From Pseudomonas lactucae (lineage in GTDB: Bacteria > Pseudomonadota > Gammaproteobacteria > Pseudomonadales > Pseudomonadaceae), in assembly GCF_016937615.1 (NCBI RefSeq), contig NZ_JAFHKI010000150.1:1-32341 (forward strand): DNA of 32,341 bases, given 5' to 3'. Shown piece after piece: positions 1 through 8,316 of the stretch (positions are counted from its first letter, which is position 1; each line of letters opens with the position of its first letter). The notes under the pieces are model-generated. The model had not been told where the DNA came from and did no database searches. It saw only the letters and a program-made list of their open reading frames with translations. The position numbers and the translations under genes are program-made.

Positions 1-134
1 GCGCCACCTTCAGCCAGACCGCGTTCCTGCAGACGATCGGCACCGCCTTCAGCGACACGGTTGCCTTGCAGGCGATCGGCCCCGCTTTCAGCAACACGAC
101 TTTCAATCAGGCGGTCCGCGCCACCTTCTGCAAC
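1..134 (-). repeat. 39-bp in-frame tandem repeats in the secreted repeat protein
   Basis: On the minus strand the units occupy 134-96, 95-57, 56-18 and 17-1, the last cut by the window edge. Each unit encodes 13 residues with the invariant frame AExGADRL (x is G or S). Codon choice differs between units, so the protein repeat is conserved more strongly than the DNA. Confidence 0.8.
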
Positions 135-203
135 AACCGGGTGGGCAAATGCGTTTGCAGCGAGTACCGAGAAAGCAAGGCTAAGCAAGATTTGGCGTTT
201 CAT
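1..203 (-). CDS. Secreted repeat protein, hypothetical (partial, 3' end outside window)
   Basis: The start codon is at 203 and the gene leaves the window at base 1, so only 67 residues are visible. Residues 1-20 look like a Sec signal peptide: MKRQ, a hydrophobic core, then an ANAFA cleavage site. The mature part is a run of 13-residue units of the form VAEGGADRLxExR, starting at residue 24, with three full copies and the start of a fourth. A GGAG ribosome site lies 9-12 bases before the ATG on the minus strand. The gene is therefore probably real despite its low complexity. The units are charged and glycine-containing, without cysteines, and may form a helical or disordered periplasmic or secreted chain. 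I do not recognise a function. Pirin is downstream of its promoter side but is not in the same operon. Confidence 0.75.
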   Translation of the reverse strand, partial: MKRQILLSLAFSVLAANAFAHPVVAEGGADRLIESRVAESGADRLQGNRVAEGGADRLQERGLAEGG

Positions 204-314
204 GAGTGTGTACTCCAAGTGTTTTAAGTAGGTGTTGCCGGGTATGGGTTTGATGTTACGCGTTGCATTTTTTAAGAGAACTTCATTGCGCTGATGGTGA
301 CTATCGACGCCAGC

Positions 315-338
315 GATGGCCCGCTTCGAAGGGCCATC
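315..338. terminator. Hairpin between pirin gene and repeat-protein gene
   Basis: GATGGCCC (315-322) and GGGCCATC (331-338) form a perfect 8-bp stem around an 8-base loop, just after the pirin stop codon. There is no clear T-tract, so it may be a weak terminator or an mRNA 3' stabilising hairpin. Confidence 0.45.
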
Positions 339-348
339 ACGGCGCACT

Positions 349-1071
349 TCATGGCATCTGCGGCAGTTCTTGAGGACGCAGGTCGAATACCAGCACCTCG
401 GCATCGTCGCCGTGGCTGAGGCGGATCTGGCGTTCGTCACGCACTCGCGCACCGTCGCCTTCCTGCAAGCGTTGGCCGTTGACTTCCACGCTGCCCCGGG
501 CCACATGCAGGTACACATGGCGATTGGGCGGCAGGTCGAGCGTGGCGGCTTCATCACCGTTGAACAGCCCGGCATACACCCGCGCATCCTGGCGCACGCT
601 CAAGGAACCGTCGGTACCGTCCGGCGAAATGATCAATTGCAGGCGCCCGCGTTTTTGCGCCTCGCTGAAGTGCTCCTGTTGATAACGCGGCTCGGCACCG
701 GCCACGGACGGCACGATCCAGATTTGCAGAAAGTGCACCCCACGGCTTTGGCTGTGGTTGAACTCGCTGTGGGCCACGCCGCTACCGGCGCTCATCAGTT
801 GCACATCGCCGGGGCGGATCACCGAGCCGGTGCCCAGAGTGTCCTTGTGTTCCAGGGCGCCTTCGAGCACATAAGAGAAGATCTCCATGTCGCGGTGCGG
901 GTGTTGGCCAAAGCCTTTGCCGGCGGCGACGCGGTCGTCGTTGATCACCAGCAGGTCGGAAAAGCCCTGTTCGGCAGGGTTCCAGTAGTTGGCGAACGAG
1001 AAGGTGTGGAACGACTTCAACCAACCGTGATTGGCGGCGCCGCGTTCGGAAGCTTTGCGAAGGGTCAGCAT
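349..1071 (-). CDS. Pirin family protein (YhhW-like quercetinase fold)
   Basis: This is a cytosolic bicupin of 240 residues, a usual length for bacterial pirins. The N-terminal cupin carries the metal ligands known for YhhW-type quercetin 2,3-dioxygenases: His57 and His59 in QHPHRD, then His101 and Glu103 in AHSEF. The family motif FHTFSFANY (residues 21-29) is also present. YhhW homologues can oxidise quercetin, but the physiological substrate in pseudomonads is unsettled, so I name the family only. The gene is divergent from a GlxA-type regulator 180 bp away, which suggests regulation from the shared region. The start matches the conserved MLTLRKASERG beginning. Confidence 0.92.
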   Translation of the reverse strand: MLTLRKASERGAANHGWLKSFHTFSFANYWNPAEQGFSDLLVINDDRVAAGKGFGQHPHRDMEIFSYVLEGALEHKDTLGTGSVIRPGDVQLMSAGSGVAHSEFNHSQSRGVHFLQIWIVPSVAGAEPRYQQEHFSEAQKRGRLQLIISPDGTDGSLSVRQDARVYAGLFNGDEAATLDLPPNRHVYLHVARGSVEVNGQRLQEGDGARVRDERQIRLSHGDDAEVLVFDLRPQELPQMP

Positions 1072-1174
1072 GGTAGTGTCCTCAAGTGGGAGCGGGCTGC
1101 GACATGCAGGGCTCCGGCGTTGAGAAGAAGGTTAATGGTTGCTGATCGATTCATTAAGAAGCTGAAATCTGAAT

Positions 1175-1199
1175 GACTGTCTCTATGGAGTTGACAGTC
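1175..1199. promoter_or_regulatory. Inverted repeat in the pirin/GlxA-type divergent promoter region
   Basis: GACTGTC (1175-1181) and GACAGTC (1193-1199) form a perfect 7-bp inverted repeat with an 11-bp spacer. The right arm overlaps TTGACA at 1191-1196, which could serve as a -35 box. The only -10-like element nearby (CATAAT at 1210 or TAATGG at 1212) is at short spacing. It is a plausible operator for the adjacent regulator. Confidence 0.45.
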
Positions 1200-1251
1200 T
1201 GCGACGTGGCATAATGGCCGCCGCTTTCCTTCCCCGATGGACTTCTTTGCT

Positions 1252-2202
1252 ATGAAAACCGTGGCCATGGCGCTGTTTCCGGGTTTCCTCCTGCTCGACA
1301 TGGCTGGGCCGCTCGAAGTGTTTTCCATTGCCAACCGCTACCTGCCTGCAGCCGCGCATTACCAGATCCTCATCATTGGCACCGAGCCCGGCCCGCTGCG
1401 CGCCTCCAACGGCGTGATGGTGCAGGCCGATCTGTTGCTGGAACAGGCCGACGGTGCCTATGACCTGCTGTTGGTGCCTGGCGGGCCGGGGGCCTATAAC
1501 GAATGCCACCCCGATCTGCTGCCCTGGCTCAAGGCCTCGGTCCCTCGGGCACGGCGCTTCGGCTCCATCTGTACCGGCGCGTTTGTGCTGGGTCATGCCG
1601 GTCTGCTCGACAATCACCGCGTCACCACCCACTGGCACTACACCGAGCGGCTGATCAAGGCGTTCCCCAAGGCCATCGTCGAAACGGATCGCATCTACCT
1701 GCAGGACGGACGTCTGATTACTTCGGGCGGGGTCACGGCAGGCATCGACCTGGCGTTGTCCGTCGTTGCCCAGGACCACGGCAAGCAAGTCGCGGTGGAC
1801 GTGGCCAAGGTGCTGCTGGTGGTGATGAAACGCCAGGGTGGCCAGGCCCAGTTCAGCCCGATGACCGCCGCCGTGTCGCCCCATGAGACCGCGATCACCC
1901 GCGTGCAGAACCATGTGCTGGCCCATCTGGAACAACCGTTCACCATCGAGTCCATGGCCGAGTTGGCCGGCATGAGCGCACGCCACTTTGCCCGCTTGTT
2001 CGCCAGGGAGGTGCAGATGACACCCATGGCCTTTTTGCAAGGCGCGCGTATCGACCGTGCCCGACAATTGTTGGAAAGCACCGACCTGCCGCTCAAGACC
2101 GTGGCTTTCCACGCAGGCTTCGGCAGCGTGCGGTATATGCGCTCTCTGTTCAGTGAAAAGCTTGGCCTGAACCCCACCCAATACCGACAACAGTTCAGTT
2201 AG
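1252..2202 (+). CDS. GlxA family transcriptional regulator (DJ-1/PfpI domain plus AraC HTH)
   Basis: The predicted protein has 316 residues. Residues 1-185 form a DJ-1/PfpI (class I amidotransferase-like) sensor domain, with the nucleophile-elbow cysteine at Cys107 in SICTGAF. Residues about 215-312 are a double AraC helix-turn-helix, ending in the usual GFGSVRYMRSLFSEKLGLNPTQYR-type block. I chose the ATG at 1252 because homologues begin with a short strand (KTVAMALF); an in-frame ATG at 1237 would add five residues. Family members such as GlxA, ArgR and GbdR control catabolic genes in pseudomonads, often neighbours. The divergent pirin is the obvious candidate target, although this is inferred from position only. 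Confidence 0.9.
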   Translation: MKTVAMALFPGFLLLDMAGPLEVFSIANRYLPAAAHYQILIIGTEPGPLRASNGVMVQADLLLEQADGAYDLLLVPGGPGAYNECHPDLLPWLKASVPRARRFGSICTGAFVLGHAGLLDNHRVTTHWHYTERLIKAFPKAIVETDRIYLQDGRLITSGGVTAGIDLALSVVAQDHGKQVAVDVAKVLLVVMKRQGGQAQFSPMTAAVSPHETAITRVQNHVLAHLEQPFTIESMAELAGMSARHFARLFAREVQMTPMAFLQGARIDRARQLLESTDLPLKTVAFHAGFGSVRYMRSLFSEKLGLNPTQYRQQFS

Positions 2203-2352
2203 CGACAGGATGTCCGTCTCGCGCACCCGATTGTCCGTGTCGCTCCCTGTGCCAGCATTGTTCTGTCACCGGTAGCTGGCAAGAATAGCGTCAAGCCCAC
2301 GGAATAGGATGCGCGGACGCCCAAGAACGGGCGTTTCAGCGCGATTGCAGCC

Positions 2353-3822
2353 ATGAACAACTCCCAGGCATTTGACGCTGACGGCACGCTGCGTTTCGGT
2401 GTATACGCCTTTCACCGCCAACAGCGGCTGGTCAGCAAGGCGGGCTGGCCGGTGCCCTTGGGCGGGCGGGCGCTGGATATCCTGGCGGTGTTGCTCGAAG
2501 TGCCTGGGCAATTTGTCAGCAAGGCCACCCTGATCGAACGGGTCTGGCCGTGCAGTGTGGTGGAAGAAGGCAATCTGCGCGTGCACATTGCCGCCCTGCG
2601 CCGCGCCCTTGGCGGGCAACGCTTCATTATCAACGAGCCCCAGCGCGGCTATTGCTTCGCCGCGCCGGTACACGGCCGCGTGCAGGCCGTGATACCGCCA
2701 CACAACCTGACCGCACGGCTCAGCCCTGTCCTTGGTCGCGAAGAACTGTTGGGTGTGCTGGTACGGCGTCTGTCCGGGCAACGCCTGATGACCCTCACCG
2801 GTTGCGCCGGCGTGGGCAAGAGCACCCTGGCCCAGGCGCTGGCCGAGCGTGTGTTGCCGCGTTATCGCGACGGTGTGTGGTGGGTCGACCTGGCCACGGT
2901 GCACGCGCCGATTGCGATGTTGCAGCATCTGGCAACCGCGCTGCAACTGCCGCCCTGCGCCGATGCGACCGAACTGTGCCGCCAATTGGCCACGCGCCAG
3001 TTATTGCTGGTGCTCGACGGCGCCGACCTGCTGCTCGCGTCCTGTCGACATTTGCTGCGCGTACTGCGCGAACACGCTCCCCAGGTCACGGTGTTGATCA
3101 GCAGTCGCGAAACCCTCCAGGCCCCCGGCGAATGGGTGCAACGCGTACCGCGCTTGGCAGTGCCGGCGCCGTCGGCCTTGGGCAGTGTCGAGCAGGCATT
3201 GGCGTGCCCGGCGGTGCAGCTCTTCGTCGCGCGGGCGCGCGCCGGGCAGCAGGGGTTCGTGTTGCGGCCTCAGGACCTGGCGCCGCTGCGCGATATCTGT
3301 CGGCGGCTGGATGGGATTCCCTTGGCCCTGGAGCTGGCGGCCGCGCAAGTCCACGCCTTGGGCGTGCATGGCTTGCAGGCACAATTGCGTCGAGGCTTGC
3401 AGGTGCTGACGCGGGGACGGCGCACGGCGGTAGAGCGTCATCAGTCGCTCACGGCGGCGCTGGATTGGAGCTACGAGCGCCTGAGCCTGCCGCAGCGCTG
3501 GCTGTTCCTGCAGCTGGGCCTGTTCAAGATGGCGGTGACCTTGCCCACTTTGACCCAACTGGTGGCGGGCACTGAGCTTGAGCATGCCGACCTGGCGTAT
3601 GTGCTGGGGCGACTGGTGAACATGTCGCTGCTGGCGGTGGAGCCCGGTCTCGGTCCCGAACGTTATCGCTTGCTGCATTGCGTGCGCAGCTATGCCTTGG
3701 CGCAATTGCGTGACCCGCAGCAGGTGGCACGACTGCAGCAGGGCGACGGGCACTACCTGGGGCCGTTTTCAGGCCGGCCGTTTGTCCTGCAGCTCATCGA
3801 GCAGGCGGCGTACGCGGACTAG
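2353..3822 (+). CDS. Winged-helix/NB-ARC ATPase transcriptional regulator, short form
   Basis: The protein has 489 residues. Residues about 10-105 are an OmpR/PhoB-type winged helix (LGGRALDILAVLLE, VWP, EEGNLRVHIAALRRALG, PQRGYCF). A STAND/NB-ARC-like ATPase follows, with Walker A at residues 150-157 (GCAGVGKS), Walker B LLLVLDGADLLL, and a later DGIPLALELAAAQV motif. It stops soon after the helical part of the ATPase and lacks the long TPR-like C-terminal half of its convergent relative at 3769-6540. Its last 54 bases overlap that gene antisense. No good ribosome site is visible; a hairpin (ACGCCC/GGGCGT, 2317-2334) lies just before the start. It probably acts as a signal-dependent activator whose ligand is unknown. 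Truncation is possible. Confidence 0.8.
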   Translation: MNNSQAFDADGTLRFGVYAFHRQQRLVSKAGWPVPLGGRALDILAVLLEVPGQFVSKATLIERVWPCSVVEEGNLRVHIAALRRALGGQRFIINEPQRGYCFAAPVHGRVQAVIPPHNLTARLSPVLGREELLGVLVRRLSGQRLMTLTGCAGVGKSTLAQALAERVLPRYRDGVWWVDLATVHAPIAMLQHLATALQLPPCADATELCRQLATRQLLLVLDGADLLLASCRHLLRVLREHAPQVTVLISSRETLQAPGEWVQRVPRLAVPAPSALGSVEQALACPAVQLFVARARAGQQGFVLRPQDLAPLRDICRRLDGIPLALELAAAQVHALGVHGLQAQLRRGLQVLTRGRRTAVERHQSLTAALDWSYERLSLPQRWLFLQLGLFKMAVTLPTLTQLVAGTELEHADLAYVLGRLVNMSLLAVEPGLGPERYRLLHCVRSYALAQLRDPQQVARLQQGDGHYLGPFSGRPFVLQLIEQAAYAD

Positions 3823-6540
3823 ATCGCGGGTGGCAAAACCTTCGGTGTATCGCCCATGGACCGCACTCAACAGGTCGCGCGCCGGCTGCACGCGACCTTG
3901 GGTGCGCCACAGCCTTGCCAATGATTCCGCGCAGCGCAGCTCCCAGGCCAACGCGCCTTGTCGGTGCGCCAGCTCCATCGCCTCAAGCAACAGAGTTTGC
4001 GCGCCGCTCAGGTCATCCTGGCGCAGCCGTTGTTCCGCGTGCAGCCGCAGGACTTCCGGGGCGCACCAGCCCGCATCGCCATGGCGAGCGCGTTCCAATC
4101 CGGCCTCATCAACCTCATGCAGACCCAACGTGATCAGGATGTCCTGGACCACCCCCAGACCCTGCAAATCGCGGTGACCGAGGATGCCGGCGTAATGCCC
4201 TGCCCAGGTCTGGAACAATTGCACCGAGTGCTTGTGGGCATGTTCGAGCAACAGCGCCTGTAAGGTTTGGGCCGCGATGTCGTCGCCGTTGTAGCGCGCG
4301 ATCACCACCCCGGCCAGGGCCAGGGTGTAGCAGATGGACGTGCCGTGATTGATCTGCAGCGCCAGTTCCAGCGCCTGGTGGGTGGTGCGCCAGGCCTGTT
4401 CGGGAAAACCTTGCAACCACAGGATCCGCGCCAACACCGTCAGCGACGCCACGTTCTGATCGTATTGCACGCCGATGCAGCGGCCAAACCGGTTGAGGTG
4501 GCCGCTGTGGGCCATGCGCTGAATCACCTGCTCGGCGTTTTGCCGGGCCAGCACCTGATTGCCGCTGTAATGTAGCGCCAGCACGCGCAGACGCTGGGCG
4601 CTCAGGTCCAGCAGCGGATCGGTGCGCGGGGCCAGGTGCTCGAATTGCAGGCTCTGCTCCTGCGCCTGGCGATAGAGGCCGGCACACAGATTGACCGCCA
4701 TATGCCCGGAGATTGCACGCAACTGTCCGGAAAGGTCCTGGCGCTCATCGGCCAAGCGCCGAGCGTCGATAAACGCTGCGATGGTTTGCCCGGCGCCACC
4801 CACGGCGTGATAGGACAGGCTGCCCAGCGCCAGCTGCAATTGCATTTTCAAGCGCGTGCATGGCGCGTTCACCGTGCCTATCAGCGCCAGCGCCTTGCCC
4901 ACATACAAGTCGTGCTCCCTGAGCAATGACAGCTCCTGCCACAAGGGCATCGCACTGACGGTCAAGCGGATCGCCAGCAGGTGACCGCCACCCTCGGCCA
5001 GGCCCCAGTCGAGCGCGGCGCGCACGTCTTCGCGCAACGGCGCGTAGCGGTCGAGCCACGGTTGGGTGGCGGTCTGTTGCCAATCCGCCTGGGCCTGCTC
5101 CATCAACGCCAGGCAGCGCGCCGCGTGGCGCTCGCGGGTGGCGTCCAGCTCATTGGCAACGCTGAGTTTTTCCAGGGCGTAGGTGCGGGTGATGTCCAGC
5201 AGGCGATAGACCATCTCATCATCGGCGGCCTCCACGTTGAGCAACGACTTGGCCACCAGTTGGGTGATCGAGCCCAGCACTTGGGCAGGCGCGATCTGCT
5301 CGCCGGCGATGACCGCCGCGGCGCTGGCCAGGCTGAACCCGTCGCGAAACACCGCAAGGCGGCGCAGGCAGATCTGCTCGCATTCGGTCAGCAGCTCAAA
5401 ACTCCAGTCCAGCGTGGCGCGCAAGGTCTGGTGGCGGGGCAGGGCACTGCGTCGACCACGGGTCAGCAGGCGGAAGTTGTCTTCCATCTGCACCAGCAGC
5501 CCGGGCAGGCCGAAACGCTCGATCTGCGCCGCCACCAGTTCGATTGCCAGGGGAATACCGTCCAGACGCTGGCAGATATCGATTGCCAGCGGCAGTTCGG
5601 CCTCGCCCAGTTCAAAGCTGTCCTGGTGGGACATGGCCCGTTCGATCAGCAATTGCAGGGCCGGGTAGCCCAGGGCCTGGGCGCGGTTGCCGGCAACGGG
5701 CGGGCAGGCCAGCGGTTCCAGGCGCTGCACGTATTCGCCCTCGGCCCGCAGGGCTTCGCGGCTGGTGGTCAGGATGTGCACCTCTGGCGCATGGCGCAGC
5801 AGGGTTTCGCAGATCAGCGCAATGTCGTCCAGCAGGTGTTCGCAGTTGTCGATCACCAGCAGCAACTGGCGCTCGTGCAGGCTGCGGGCAAAGGTCACCA
5901 GCGGCGCGTGTTCGGTGTGGGTGAGGTCGAGTAGGCTGGCGAGGTAGGGCAGGATCATCGACGGCGTGCTGAGGGGTGCCAGGTCCAGCAGGCGAATGCC
6001 ATCGCGGTAATTGCCGATCAGCACCTCCGCCACGCGCAACGCGACGGTGGTCTTGCCGATGCCGCCGGCGCCGGTCAGGGTAATGAAGCGTTGTGCGGGC
6101 AACTGCTGCACCAGGCTGTCGATCAGGGCCTGGCGGCCGATCATGCGGGTGCGCCGCAAGGGCAGGTTGTGGCTCGGGCGTTGGGGTACGCCTTCGGTGG
6201 GTAGCGTCATCGGTTCGATGCTCAGTGGTGCCACAAAACTGTAGCCACGCTGGGCCACCGTGACGATATAGCGCTGCCCGGCCTGGCCGTCGCCCAACGC
6301 CTTGCGCAGCGCCGCCATATGCACGCGCAGGTTGCCGTCTTCCACCACGCTTTTGGGCCACACCCTGGCGATCAGCTCCTGCTTGCTCACCACATTGCCG
6401 GCGTGTTCCAGCAGGACCAGCAGGATATCCACCGCCCGTCGTCCCAGGCGCAACGGGCGACCGGCCTCCAGCACCAGGCGCTGGCGCGGATGGACGCGGT
6501 AGGGGCCGAAATGCACGGCCTGGTCGTTGAGGTCACTCAT
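3769..6540 (-). CDS. Winged-helix/NB-ARC ATPase transcriptional regulator with TPR-like C-terminus
   Basis: The protein has 923 residues when started at MSDLND (6540); an in-frame upstream ATG at 6609 would add 23 residues of unlikely composition. Residues 8-105 are an OmpR-type winged helix with SVVEDGNLRVHMAALRKALG. Walker A is at residues 157-164 (GAGGIGKT), followed by Walker B LLLVIDNCEHLLDD and the NB-ARC signature DGIPLAIELVAAQ. The C-terminal half (about 450-923) is alpha-helical, with repeated Ala/Leu-rich pairs resembling the TPR sensor arms of STAND regulators such as MalT. Architecture and motifs match the neighbour at 2353-3822, so the two are paralogous or related by an old duplication. 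Target genes cannot be read from the sequence. Confidence 0.88.
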   Translation of the reverse strand: MSDLNDQAVHFGPYRVHPRQRLVLEAGRPLRLGRRAVDILLVLLEHAGNVVSKQELIARVWPKSVVEDGNLRVHMAALRKALGDGQAGQRYIVTVAQRGYSFVAPLSIEPMTLPTEGVPQRPSHNLPLRRTRMIGRQALIDSLVQQLPAQRFITLTGAGGIGKTTVALRVAEVLIGNYRDGIRLLDLAPLSTPSMILPYLASLLDLTHTEHAPLVTFARSLHERQLLLVIDNCEHLLDDIALICETLLRHAPEVHILTTSREALRAEGEYVQRLEPLACPPVAGNRAQALGYPALQLLIERAMSHQDSFELGEAELPLAIDICQRLDGIPLAIELVAAQIERFGLPGLLVQMEDNFRLLTRGRRSALPRHQTLRATLDWSFELLTECEQICLRRLAVFRDGFSLASAAAVIAGEQIAPAQVLGSITQLVAKSLLNVEAADDEMVYRLLDITRTYALEKLSVANELDATRERHAARCLALMEQAQADWQQTATQPWLDRYAPLREDVRAALDWGLAEGGGHLLAIRLTVSAMPLWQELSLLREHDLYVGKALALIGTVNAPCTRLKMQLQLALGSLSYHAVGGAGQTIAAFIDARRLADERQDLSGQLRAISGHMAVNLCAGLYRQAQEQSLQFEHLAPRTDPLLDLSAQRLRVLALHYSGNQVLARQNAEQVIQRMAHSGHLNRFGRCIGVQYDQNVASLTVLARILWLQGFPEQAWRTTHQALELALQINHGTSICYTLALAGVVIARYNGDDIAAQTLQALLLEHAHKHSVQLFQTWAGHYAGILGHRDLQGLGVVQDILITLGLHEVDEAGLERARHGDAGWCAPEVLRLHAEQRLRQDDLSGAQTLLLEAMELAHRQGALAWELRCAESLARLWRTQGRVQPARDLLSAVHGRYTEGFATRDLVRVRRLLDELQDKRPA

Positions 6541-6598
6541 GGGTGGCCATGCTCTGGGAACGGGAGGCGACCAGCATAGGCCAGGAGCGCGCGGACCA

Positions 6599-6997
6599 CT
6601 AGGCGGCAATCTCTTGAGGCTTGTTGCGTAATTGGTGATTTCGCCAGGTCATCGGGTTGACGCCTTCGCTGCGGGTAAACATGTGGCAGAAATGCGCCTG
6701 GTCGCAGAACCCGCACTCCAGGCTGATTTGCGTCAGGCTCAGGGACGATTGGGTGATCAACTCCTTGGCGCGCTGGATACGCTGCTGGCGTATCCACTCC
6801 TGGGGCGACAGCCCGGTGGTGCACTTGAATGCGCGGGAAAAATGGCTGCGCGACAGGGCGCAGGCCTGGGCCAGGTCGGCGATGGCCAGGCTTTCGCCGA
6901 GATTGGCCAGGATCAGTTGCTTGGCGATGCGTTCGCGCCGGGGGCATAGGCCGCCGGTGGTGGGCAAGCGAGGGGCACAGTACTCAAGTCGGGCCAT
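6599..6997 (-). CDS. AraC family regulator, HTH-only form
   Basis: The predicted protein has 132 residues from the ATG at 6997 (MARLEY...). It consists almost only of the two helix-turn-helix units of the AraC/XylS DNA-binding domain: LAIADLAQACALSRSHFSRAFK and then SLTQISLECGFCDQAHFCHMF. It ends with the usual EGVNPMTWR-type tail. There is no room for a ligand-binding domain. The frame stays open upstream to an ATG at 7141, but those extra residues look non-coding. Such short AraC proteins resemble SoxS/MarA in layout, so control may be through amount rather than ligand. It is divergent from the LysR gene at 7202. Confidence 0.8.
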   Translation of the reverse strand: MARLEYCAPRLPTTGGLCPRRERIAKQLILANLGESLAIADLAQACALSRSHFSRAFKCTTGLSPQEWIRQQRIQRAKELITQSSLSLTQISLECGFCDQAHFCHMFTRSEGVNPMTWRNHQLRNKPQEIAA

Positions 6998-7201
6998 GAC
7001 AGATATCCGCAGTCGATGGGAGCGTTCCCGGTGAATGGATCCAGTGTAGATGGCGCCAATCTTGTTGCCGGACCGCCCGGCTGACGAGTTAATCGTTGTT
7101 AATTTCGCCAGGTGCGGTGCTGGAAAAGACAGCACAGGCATGCAATCGCCGCCGCGTCATGCGTGCTTATCTGGCGACCTGATAACCGTTTGGATACCAC
7201 C

Positions 7202-8110
7202 ATGAACCGTAACGACCTGCGCCGCGTCGACATGAACCTGCTGGTGATTTTCGAAGCCTTGATGTTCGAGAAGAACCTGACCCGGGTCGCCGAAAAACTC
7301 TTCATGGGCCAACCGGCGGTGAGTGCGGCGTTGGGGCGCCTGCGTGATCTGTTCGACGACCCGTTGCTGTTGCGCAACGGGCGGGGCATGGAGCCCACGC
7401 CACGTGCCGTGGCGATACTCAAGGAGCTGCAACCGGCCATGGACACCATTTCAGGCGCGGTCAGCCGCGCCAAGGATTTCGACCCCTCCACCAGTTGCGC
7501 AGTGTTCCGCATCGGCCTGTCCGACGACGCCGAGTTCGGCCTGTTCCCGCCATTGCTCAGTCAATTGCGTGAGGAAGCACCGGGCATCATCGTGGTGGTG
7601 CGCCGCGCCAATTACCTGTTGATGTCATCGCTGCTGGCCAGCGGCGAGATTTCGGTGGGGGTGAGCTACACCACTGAACTGCCGGCGAACGCCAAGCGCA
7701 AGAAGCTGCGGGATATCCCGTGCAAGGTCCTGCGTGGCGATGACGGCCTTGAACCGCTGACCCTGGACGATTACTGCGAGCGGCCCCACGCAATGGTGTC
7801 GTTCTCGGGCGACCTGAGCGGCAATATCGATCTCGACCTGGCGCGCATTGGCCGCGCGCGGCGAGTGGTGTTGGCGGTGCCGCAATTCAGCGGACTGCGG
7901 GCGTTGCTGGCGGGCACGCAGATCATCGCGACGGTGCCCGATTATGCGGCGTGTGCGTTGACCGAAGGCACGGCGTTGCGCGCCGAGGACCCACCGTTCG
8001 CAATCGAGGCGGCGGAGTTGTCGATGGTGTGGAGCGGGGTGCATGACAACGACCCGGCGGAGCGGTGGTTGCGGGCGCGGATTTCGGAGCATATGGCAGG
8101 CGTGGTCTGA
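7202..8110 (+). CDS. LysR family transcriptional regulator
   Basis: The protein has 302 residues, the standard LysR length. The N-terminal winged helix-turn-helix spans residues about 8-67 (VDMNLLVIFEALMFEKNLTRVAEKL, QPAVSAALGRLRDLFDDPLLLR). A periplasmic-binding-protein-like effector domain follows. The opening NDLRRVDMNLL and the partner-like motif GRGMEPTPRA place it near the NodD/LinR-type branch of the family. I chose the ATG at 7202 over upstream codons because the conserved block starts immediately after it. The neighbours are the divergent AraC gene and a downstream AhpD-like gene about 200 bp away, which may or may not be a target. Confidence 0.9.
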   Translation: MNRNDLRRVDMNLLVIFEALMFEKNLTRVAEKLFMGQPAVSAALGRLRDLFDDPLLLRNGRGMEPTPRAVAILKELQPAMDTISGAVSRAKDFDPSTSCAVFRIGLSDDAEFGLFPPLLSQLREEAPGIIVVVRRANYLLMSSLLASGEISVGVSYTTELPANAKRKKLRDIPCKVLRGDDGLEPLTLDDYCERPHAMVSFSGDLSGNIDLDLARIGRARRVVLAVPQFSGLRALLAGTQIIATVPDYAACALTEGTALRAEDPPFAIEAAELSMVWSGVHDNDPAERWLRARISEHMAGVV

Positions 8111-8316
8111 TTGCGCAAATAGCCGCTGCTGCGGTCACTCACGGTGATCTTGGATCCGACCGATTCTGCGTATCGAGCGCGGTCAAATGTGGGAGGGGCG
8201 GTGCGACGGTTCGACTTGCCCCATTGGCCCCCGCATCTTCCCCGGAATTGGCTATTTCTCCCGCCCCCACCGGTGACTAACCTAGCCACCAATCCCACCC
8301 TACCGGAGAAAGCACC

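Noticed and set aside
1183..2226. Long antisense frames over the GlxA-type, NB-ARC, receptor, acoR and iol genes
   Set aside because: They are GC-driven shadows: residue composition is rich in Arg/His/Gln/Gly with no family motifs, and the opposite strand encodes clear proteins.
2317..2334. Hairpin just before the short NB-ARC regulator as a riboswitch or attenuator
   Set aside because: It is a single 6-bp stem without a T-tract, leader peptide or known riboswitch features.
6998..7141. Longer N-terminus for the short AraC regulator
   Set aside because: The extra residues contain no sensor-domain pattern and the region doubles as the LysR promoter; the shorter start is preferred, with some doubt.
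8185..8200. Possible REP element before the AhpD-like gene
   Set aside because: AATGTGGGAGGGGC resembles a REP arm, but no convincing opposing arm is seen; at most a degenerate half-element.
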